Source: Lutjanus erythropterus (taxonomy: Eukaryota; Chordata; Actinopteri; Lutjaniformes; Lutjanidae). From it: a stretch of 64,000 bases of DNA. The position numbers and the translations under genes were made by a program. The stretch covers positions 46,969,388 through 47,033,387 of the forward strand of contig CM034593.1 in NCBI GenBank assembly GCA_020091685.1. Direction: 5' to 3'. Positions within the stretch are counted from its first letter, which is position 1; every line of letters begins with the position of its first letter. Positions 45,381 through 55,500 of this stretch are shown here, piece by piece. The notes beneath the pieces are model-generated. The model was not told the origin of the DNA. It ran no database searches and saw nothing but the letters and a program-made list of their open reading frames with translations.

Positions 45381-48300
45381 CACAGTGGCATTTAACTACT
45401 CTAAGATGATGCAACCACTGAAATATAACAAGAGCCCCCAAATGCCTTGCCATATAGATATCATTAAATGCTAATTAGGCCGTTTATTGAACTAACTTGT
45501 GCATAAATGAGCCGATAATTCCTTGCCAACACACTTGGCTTCGCATAACACAATGACAATATGTCGTTACAAATACAGCAATGTAGACAAGAATAAGCAG
45601 GCATCATTGTGAGTTGGAAAACTGTTTTCTTTTCTGTAGTTCTGCAAAAGATCTTGCAAGACTGATTGTTTTAACCCATCCTTCTTTAACTCTAATCAGT
45701 TTTTTGTGCCTAAAGCTACACTGATCTTTACCACAGCGTTGTTGCATTATTAAACATAATTAGTTGTACAATGAAGTAACAACACGTACAAATCTTACAA
45801 GACACAACCATATTGTTTTGAGACACTTATTGTCGTCAATATCTGCTTTAACACCTCATAATATTCCTACAGAAACTATATACTTGTAATAATCAGGTGG
45901 TGAAGCACCTACTGCAATGGCACTGCAACTGCCGGATGCAACCAGCTACTACTGACTGTAATCAGTTCATCCTTAAGTTCAAGTGGACCCTTGAACCAAG
46001 TTTGATGAAATTCCCTCAAAGTGTTCCTGTGATATCGCCTTTATGAGAACAGATGGACATGAGGTCACAATGACTTTGACCTTCAACAGTTGACATCAAA
46101 ATCTAACAAGTTTATTCTTAAGTTCAAATGGTCATTTGTGCCAAGTTTGAAGAAATTCCCAACGGGCATTCTTGATATATCGCGTTCACAAGAATAGGAA
46201 GACCTGAAACTATGATGCCCATGGTCATAGCTGTCACCAGCGTGAAGCCGTAGAAAAGGTTTTTCAGGTTTTTTTCAAAAATTGTGAATCATAAAGGTCC
46301 TTCAGCGTACAGTCATGAATGTGCACAAAAGAAATCAGAATTTTCCTATTGAACAGCCAAATCTGAATCTGAATCTGTGCACAGCCCTAGTATATACTCA
46401 AGACAGCAATGGAAATAGTAATAGATCTTGGCTGTTGTTTCACACTGCATTTAGCCCCAGGGTACGAGAGCAGTTAGCCCCAGGCTAAGGGAGCTGTTAG
46501 CCTGGGGAAAAAGGGCTTTCACACCGGCACAACCCTGGAACATTCTAAAGTGGGCTAAGCCTGACTTTAGCCTTGGGCTAGTTGGCCTCGAGTTTATGGG
46601 GTTATCCCCTGAAAATCGACTAAACCCAGGGCTAAAAGCAGCCAGTGTGAAACAGGGCTAAAAGATTAGAAGAAGAAGATAATCAACTGTGTGGGTGTAC
46701 AGAGGCTTTAACCCAGAGCGAGAAGAAGGGTAGTATGAATCATATAGCCCTGGGCTTAGCGTAACTCTGATTTAACAATGTGTGTCTGAAAAGGGGGTAG
46801 GTTATCCCTGAATTAACTCTTAGCCCAGGACTAAGGATAGACCTGGGCTAAGAGTATTCAGTGTAAAAACTCCTATGGTGGGTTAAATTAAATAAGTAAT
46901 AATGTTATTATCAAAAATCATACAATTCTTAATACAGAGATAATAAATCCTGCCTCTTGTCCATTACCCCAGCATTCGATAGATGGATGGAATAAAAGAT
47001 GAAAGAAAAATAGACAAATTTCCTCACCATGTCATTCTTGGACTGCACTTGTAGGACTGGAATTATGATCAGTACTTTTATGATGCAGTAAATTCTAAAA
47101 TAGCAAAACATCCCCTCTTTTGGTGCCAAGAAACACACTTCACTATTTCAAAACTTGTGAGTGTTGGGTACTCTCCAGTAAAAATGAGTAAATGGTGGTG
47201 GTACTGAACCTTCCACATGACTCCTTACCTGCATGTGGCTTGGTGAAACCTCCTTCCTTTTAGGAAACACTTGTTGGGCGACTCGTTACATTCACAGGAA
47301 CACTTTGTTTTATTGAGGGGCTGGTGCCTCGGACATGTCTTGCTACACGTGCACTGACAGGTCTCCTTATTGAAGATGTAGTTCAGCGGGCAGGAGGGAA
47401 CAGGCAGGCTGTTGCAGACGCACTGGCAGGTGTTGACGTCAAAGTGTCGGTTAGGGCCGCAGTCTTGAGCTCGCTGACACACACACTGGCAGGTTTCCAC
47501 ATCCAGTTCCTTATCTGGGCCACAGACATCTGCTGAGAATATGTCTGTAGAGATGGAAAGAGAAGGAGACACAAAAGTGATGTTTGTACAAAGACAAGAT
47601 ATTTAATGTTCAATCTGAATTTGATGGCTCCAACATGTTCAAAAAAGTTGTGACAGGAGTGTGTTCACCACTGTGATACATTGACTTTTCTTTGAAAGAC
47701 ACTCAGTCAGCATTTGGGAACTGAGGACTCTAATTGTAGAAGTTCTGCAAGTGAAATTCTTTCTCATTCTTGCTTGATATACGACTTCAGGTGCTCAACA
47801 GTCTGAGGTCTCTGTTGTTGTTGTGTTTTGTGCTTCATAATGCACCACACATTCTAAATGGGAGACAAGTCTGGACTGCAGGCAGGTCAGTCTAGTACCT
47901 TAACTCTCTTACGATGAAGACACGCTGTTGGAACACGTCCACAATGTGTCTTTGCATTGTCTCGCTGAAATAAGCAGGGACGTCTCTGAAAAAGACATCG
48001 TCTGGATGGCAGCATATGTCGCTCCAAAACCTGTTTGTACCTTTCTGCATGAATGGGACCTTCAATTACCCATGATACCATGGGCTGTAACACACCCCCA
48101 TACACCACAGGAGCTGTCTTTTGAAGTTAGCACTGGTAATGATGTTTTAACGTCAAAATGCTATTTTCCCAACTCCTGTTGAAAACATTTTCCCATGTGA
48201 CCTGTAGATGTGTTAGCAAGGTATGCTGAGGTATGTTGAGGCTAAATGCAGGTTTTTCTGTGTCACGAAGGTGGCTCTGTTTTAACCTGGATAGATCACC

Positions 48301-51300
48301 ATGGTAACTGATGCTGAACTTTTTACCTATATCTTATTCTTTTCCTGAAGATGTTCTTTGTCATACCCGTTATCTCTGACTGGGGTTTTAGGTTTTGTCA
48401 TGCTAGGAAAGCCTGGCTATGTTGAGCTTCCTTCGTAGTACAGCCCTTGGCACTCAAACCTCCCAGCTTTTTGCTAACGTCGAAGTGGGAGTTTCTATTT
48501 TAAAAACACAGAAAAGAACAGAGATGGAGCTGCACTTTGAAAGACCTTTCTGCCACTCATCCAAAATAAGTATAAAATACATATTTAATTTGAAATTATA
48601 TCTGTACAAATTAAACGTGGATATGGCTGAAGAGAATTGATAATATAAATAAATAATGACATTTGTATAATATATACAGTATAGTAATTATTATGTAATA
48701 GGTTAAATTGAAATGCAAAGTTTACATGTGGTCACTGGCTTCTGTACAGTCTAAGAAAACAAACGGTGACCCGTGCAGAACACTGTTATAAATGTTGGCC
48801 ACCACTGAGAACACAACTGTGTGTGTGACAGTTGTTTGACGACACTGATAAACTATGAAATTGAGACATTCCTGAAATGGACTAGCGATGTTCTCTCTGT
48901 CCTCAGGGACAACACAGATGGTTCTCTTTCAATACTGGCAAATCATCTTTGAGCTGACAGACACAGGGAGAGCCTGGTCTGTTCCATACACACATGCTGT
49001 GTGTGTGTGTGTGTGCGCGCGCGCGCGTGTGTGTGTGTGTGTGTGTGTATGTGTGTGTGTGTGTGTGAGCACAGATGAACAAACACAGATAACAAAGACA
49101 CAGTTTACTGCCGACAAAATGCAAGCTGTGTCTACTCCAGCATAGCAGCATGAGCTTACACACATTCTCTAACAAGCTAAATCAATGTAATGAGCTGCAA
49201 TAGAACTTTATTAACCCCGAGGACAAGCTGAGGACAGAACTGTCTCCATGCAATAATAACAGTGAAGACTCAGCTACACACTATTGATAAATAGCACCAT
49301 TAAATTCATAATTTCTGCTCTGAAATGACCAAAAAACAACCTTATTACTTATTCCAAATACAACTAATTATGTAATTCAGGGGCACATTATTAATTTTAG
49401 GGAATATATCGCATAATTCATGGGTATAAACTGTTTATCTGAGGGAGCAAAGTAACATATTTAGACAGCAGAATCATTCCCTTGTTAAAGTTATTTTGCA
49501 ATTAAAAAAACATAAGTAACTTGACAGAAATGATCAATTTTAGCATACAAATTGTGTAATTCAAATGTAGCTTATAAATCAATCATCTGAAGCAACAAAT
49601 TAGGTAAATTAGGGCACAAACTATTCATTTAAGAGGACAAATATATCATTTGGGGGTATATCATTCATGTGAGGGGATATATTACATAATTTAGGAGTAG
49701 AGAGTTGTGTAATTCAACAACAACAAAAAATTTATATGAAGAAACAACTGCAGATTTAAGGGAACAAATTATGTAATTAAAAGCCAGAAATAATCTACAG
49801 TATTTATATAAAGTATTATATATAAATTAGATAATAGTATGCATTATTTACTCATTTGAGAGAATACATGCAATTTGACATAATTAGTAACATAATTTGA
49901 AGGCGCAAATTATTAACTTAAGGGAACAAATTGCATAATTATTGGGCGCATTATACATTTTAGGGAACATATTGCTTAATTCACAGGTACAAATTGTTTA
50001 TTTGAGTCAGCAAACACATACTTAGACAGCATGCTTGCATTCTCATTAAAATAAGGGAACAATTCAGCAATTAAAAAAACATAAGCAATTCACCACCACA
50101 ATTTATTAATAACAGAGCAGAAATTACTAATTTGTAATAAGTTGTGTAATTCAAATGTAGCAACTAAATCATTCGTTTGGAAAAACAAATTAGGTAAATT
50201 TGAGCTCAAATCATTAACAAGGTATAAGTATGACATTTGAGGGTATATCATTATTATGAAGGGACACATTACATGAATGCATTTTTGCATGTAATTTGTG
50301 TATAAAGTACACATTTCTCAAAATTGCAGATTAGTTACTGAGCGCTAGTGTTAATAATACTTAACAACACAGATATTCCTAAGAGGAATTTGGAATAACT
50401 GTGATTGCAGTCTGGTTTAAGAAGTTTGACCATTAAAATCAAACCACATGTAAAGAAATGTTGAATGATGCAGCTCTTTAATGCCACATTGACAGAACGG
50501 GTTGTACAATCATGAATCATGGTATAAAAAAAGCAATGATTATGTAGGATCATACAGAGCTGATGCATTGTGGGTTAGCGGACAGTCCTGTTTTTGTGTG
50601 ACTGTCACTAGCAGAGGGCAGTGTTGCAGACTCACACATGCATAAGCTAACACTAGTGGGCAATGCACTTTGTGGCTACTCCCCCACAAATGACTCCATC
50701 CCAGGATAGTTCATGGAAGCCACGTTTGAAAAAAAAAAAGTCATTATTGTTTTTGGGAAGCTCCCGATCATTGTTTCTCATGGAAAACAGTGAAACTTTT
50801 AACCCACCAAGCTACACAGTCTATCATTTTTTTTTAACCAAACAATATAAAAAAACTAAAAGTGCTTTGTCTGGATGGGGGACTGAATCCTCTTTAGGAC
50901 AATGCTTTCTGGTTTCCAGTATAGGGCCAGGCAATGCTCGGTTTACACCAAATTCTTTCTGACCTCCGTTCTTTCATCTCTTCTCTTTTCTTCATAGCAT
51001 TTTTTCCGTCTTTAATTTTGATCAAATTGTATGTGAAATTGCATCAAAATATAATTTCACAAAACAATAAGAAAAGTAATTGAAATGGTCTACAGTGAGG
51101 CCTGTGGGTTGTCCTGCGTAACCAACACATTGTTTCTGGAAAGACGTGTTGCTTTTCAGCAATGCAAATTCCCATGTCAGTTGCTTGACATCACTTTGAG
51201 TTTGTGCCTTTATGCATGAAAGCAGACTCTTTGTCTTGTGGTTTCTCAGTGGACGGCTGGTTGAGGTAGCTGTCTGACATTTAACTAGTTTATGAAGAAT

Positions 51301-52505
51301 GTCCTTTATTAGCGTCTCTTGGGGAGAAAGTAAATTTTCTTCACGATGTTGTTAATTTTCTACACACATGCAATTTGTGGGAGAGGTGGTAGAGTGATGG
51401 ATGCTGCTCAGAAACAGTCACCCCAAACAGTTGGGGGTTCAAGGGCACCCCAACAGTGCTCAGTAGGTCAACTGGCACCTCTCCAGCTACCAGTCTGATC
51501 CGTATTTTTAGGTACGAGCTGGACTTGAAACCAGCCACCCTCCAGTCCCCCAAGCCAAGTCCTTATAGACTGAGCTACTGCCACCCCTTTGGTTCAGTCT
51601 CTATTCCTGATAGTGCCAAATGTTGCCTCCCATCATAATAATGACTTAAATAAATTTCTATACAAACATATGAAATAATATCTACAATATAAAAATCAAT
51701 CCAAGCTAAATCCTGTGAGTTGATATAAAGTGGGCAGTGGCTTTCTACGTCATTGGAATGGGATAATGTGTAGTGTGAGATTTTCATCTCTTAACAAATT
51801 CACTTGGAGTGGAACATGAGAAGACTAGTGACTAGAGATTAGTGTCTTTTTGAATACTACCACTAGAGGGTGCCAAAGTGCAAAAGTTTCAACTTTTTTT
51901 TTTATAGTAGCTCTGAAGTATTTATTTCTTGACTACAGAGAATAACTGCTGCTTGACAATATATATTTTTTTATTTCATTATAAAGTTTGTGGAAAATAT
52001 GTTAAAAATAATTATGTATAGTTTTATAACCTCTTTTGTCCCAGCAGCACCTGCGGGACACACCTATCAGCTGTGCCCAAGTACGTTAATTAAATCACAG
52101 GCAAGTTTAGGCTGAGCATGCAATAAACCAATCAGGAAGTCAGCTCTCATCACCTTTAAGAAGCATGTGTGCCAGGAGTGCAAGCTGTGGTGACATGACG
52201 GTGGATTTGAAAGTGAGGAGACAGATCTGCTGGTTTGAGAAAGTGAAGTGTGAGAGTGCGAAATATATGGAAATGGCAGGACATCTTAGTGAGAATAATT
52301 TTTCACATATGCGCACACACACTGTTTAACATAAGTGAAAGGAGTTTTGTGATTGTGGAGATGTGTGTGCGCACCTCAGCTAAGCGCGAGACACACACGC
52401 ACGCTTTCGACCTCAATATTTACACTTTATTGCTGAAAGAAAATGCATTCAAAGGGCACTTTACGAAAAGACTGAACATAAATGAAGGTGTTTCTGATTG
52501 CGGAG

Positions 52506-52557
<52 letters not shown>

Positions 52558-55500
52558 CTCGGCCAAATGCTATCTTGTGCAGACAGACCGTTTTACTTCA
52601 ATGCACCGAGCACAAGGTAGCAAATATGCCTGGCCACAACCTTCATTTTGCCTTAATTTTTTAGACCTCCTGCCCATGGCTGAACAGAGCAGGCACCGTA
52701 CATTTGTTTTTTTGCAGACTTGGCAAAAATGGAAACTGTGCTGATGTAAGATAGCAAAGCCACCTGCACCACCAGTGCAACAGTTTTGCACCGAGTATAA
52801 GACAGGGCCCCACGTCTCTTTCTTTCTGTGTGAATGGAGTCCATGTATTTTTCCCTCTGTGTGAATGGTGTCCTTGCCTCTCTCCCATAATAATTTACAG
52901 CACTCTGTCTCCTGTCAAACCCTGAAAATGACACACTGAATCTCTCACTGACATCCGGATTGGAGGAAGTAATTCTGGCCCCAGACAGACGGCCCAGTTC
53001 CATCTATGGACAGACAGTCAGGGGTCAAAGTTTTTAGTTTCTGACTATTTCCCACAGCCTGTATTTGCTCTCTGGACGAACTTGGCTTTTTGAGTCCTGT
53101 TTTGTAACGATATGATCATCCATCTTCATCTGTGCCTCCTTATTCAAACACCATCCTGTCATGCTCGCTCTGAATGTCAAGGTAATTTAGCCTTCTCAGA
53201 CATCAACCCATGAATTATTTGTGTAATATTTCCTAACATTACGGCCCATTGTACTGGACTAAACCAATGGCTTGTCAAAACCAATTGCCAAATTTCTGTT
53301 TTGGGTGACTGTGGACTGGGAAGTGTCTGTGTTCTTAAGCCTGCTGCTCCTTTTACTTGAAATTAAAATTAAAGATCCACAGATCCATCAAGTCACACAC
53401 ACACTGATTAACATATGTGTTCAACATCACATTTCTGCAAATGTACATGATTTATCTAAATATAATCAATGTGCTTAACAAAAAAAAAAAATGAGTTGCT
53501 AAGTTTTCCCACAATGAAAGGATGAGGTAAAGACTGGAAGGAAATGTTTTAGAATAGTGGTTCCCCAAGTGGGCTCTACGGCACCCTGGGGTGCTTTTAT
53601 GTACAAGGGTGCTGCAAGATTTATCACATTGTTAATTTATTGTGTTTTTATAATGACCTGTATATGAACTGTTTTTGTTACATTTTCAAGGATATCAAAA
53701 CAGAAGATTATTTTAAGCAAAAGAATCTACATGGAGTTTTTAACTGGCTATAATGCAGTCTCAGGTTTATATTGATGTCATATGATAACCTACATAAGCA
53801 AATCATTCATCATACAGAAACAAAAATGGATTCATTACCTGCAAACAGCAGCTTAGGTGCCACCAGAATCTCAACTCAGAATGAGAAGTTCCTTGCAGTT
53901 GCTTTAAATATCTGTATATCTGTAAATCTGCAGAGCACCTGTCTGTCTGCCTGTGTCTGTGTGTCTGTTCTGCTCGTCTCGTCCCTGTCTGTAACTGGCA
54001 AATATGTGGAACAAGTACGTAGTTTCAAACAGAACAACCACAAACAGCAGTCATGCTATTTCTGATAAGCACAGTGGATGGAGATGTTTTGATATTTCAT
54101 CACATGGTGGGAAGAAATAAAGAAGACAGAGAAAAACAGAAGGAGTTGGAAAGCATGGTAACAAATTTCATCATTTATCAGAATCAGATCGTTTATATCA
54201 CATGTATCATTTATATTATTTATACTAGATTATCAATATTTTTCGGTGCCAGATTAACGTGGAGGTCAGAAAAATTACAAAAGTACACATATTCTTTGCT
54301 CAAATAGGAATTGTCTTTTCGGTGTGTTATCATTAGGCTGAAATGAGTATTTATACTTTGTTACTTCCCACCTCCAGGAAAAAATAGAACAGATGGCAAA
54401 ACTATCTGTGCAAATCATGGGCCAGGAGCTCCATGGCTCTGTGTGTTCAGCCCAACTAGAAGCCTGAAGCCCTTCAGGGCACTTTGCAGCGCTTCCACAT
54501 CCTGTGTATCCCTGATGTTAAAGGTCAGAAGAGCAGGCAGACAGGTACATCAGCCTTCAACTCCAAAGTTCTTCAAATCTTCCTCTGGGGACGATGAGTT
54601 TGCACAACAAATTTCATGAAAAACACAAAATTTGCTCACAGCCATTCTATTTTTACCCGGTCAGCCACTCAGGCTTTTGCTTCTGGATTTGATTTTGAAA
54701 TGTAATTCAATACTACAAAGTGTCTCCTGCTCTCTTTCACAGATCATTTGTTTTGTCCCTGTAATACAAACTGTTGAAGTGTGTATTTGTATGCGTGAGT
54801 ATCTGTGGAATCTGCTACTCTGGGGTCTCCACATTCTTCTGTTTCTCATTTGTTTACACTGAGTGCAGAGTGTTATCATAGCCAAACACACACACACATA
54901 CACACACACACACACACACCGAGGAACTCACAAACACACACACACAAATGCAGAGTCTCAACAAACATACTGCAGTCATAAATACTCCTCAGTGAACACA
55001 TGAACATTCTCCTGTCACAGAGACTATCCTAGAGAGAGATGCCTTCACTGACAGTGTGTTTGTTTCAGTGTTTGGTATATGTGTGTGTGTGCTCAGTAGA
55101 GGTTGTGGGGACATGTCATCATGCAGTAAGAAGCCACACTGATCAGTCCTATTTATTGACAGCTGCTGTATTTATTTGTGATGTATTGTTCGGGTTGATC
55201 TGTGGTATTGGCTTTTCTGTCTTATTGACAGTAAAAGAAGAAGTGGATGGAGCTTCGGGGTCTGACCAGTAAAGCTAGTATTAAAGTGCCTTAAGCCTGC
55301 ATTCTTTCTAATGGCCAGCAGGGGGCGACTCCACTGGCTGCAAAAAGACATCTGATTGTGTTGAGTCTCACATGAAAATAAACCCACTTCTCACTTGATT
55401 CATGAGTTCAGTAAACTGTTTCCTAATGAGTTTACAGTCTCAATCACCAGCTTCAAGTTTTTTTCAATACAGCACTTTGTTCATTTAGTAAATTATGCTC

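Larger units (their letters stand above)
43550..47228 (-). other. vegfc: vegfc penultimate-to-last exon intron, 3679 bp
   Basis: GT/AG intron holding the repeats at 45895-46250 and 46430-46890, GT runs at about 45153-45172 and 45351-45381, and a candidate conserved block at 45420-45600. The frame 44791-45000 has no domain and is not called. Confidence 0.8.

Noticed and set aside
51520..51587. A minus-strand tRNA gene
   Set aside because: The same reason: it is the tRNA-derived head of a SINE followed by the SINE body.
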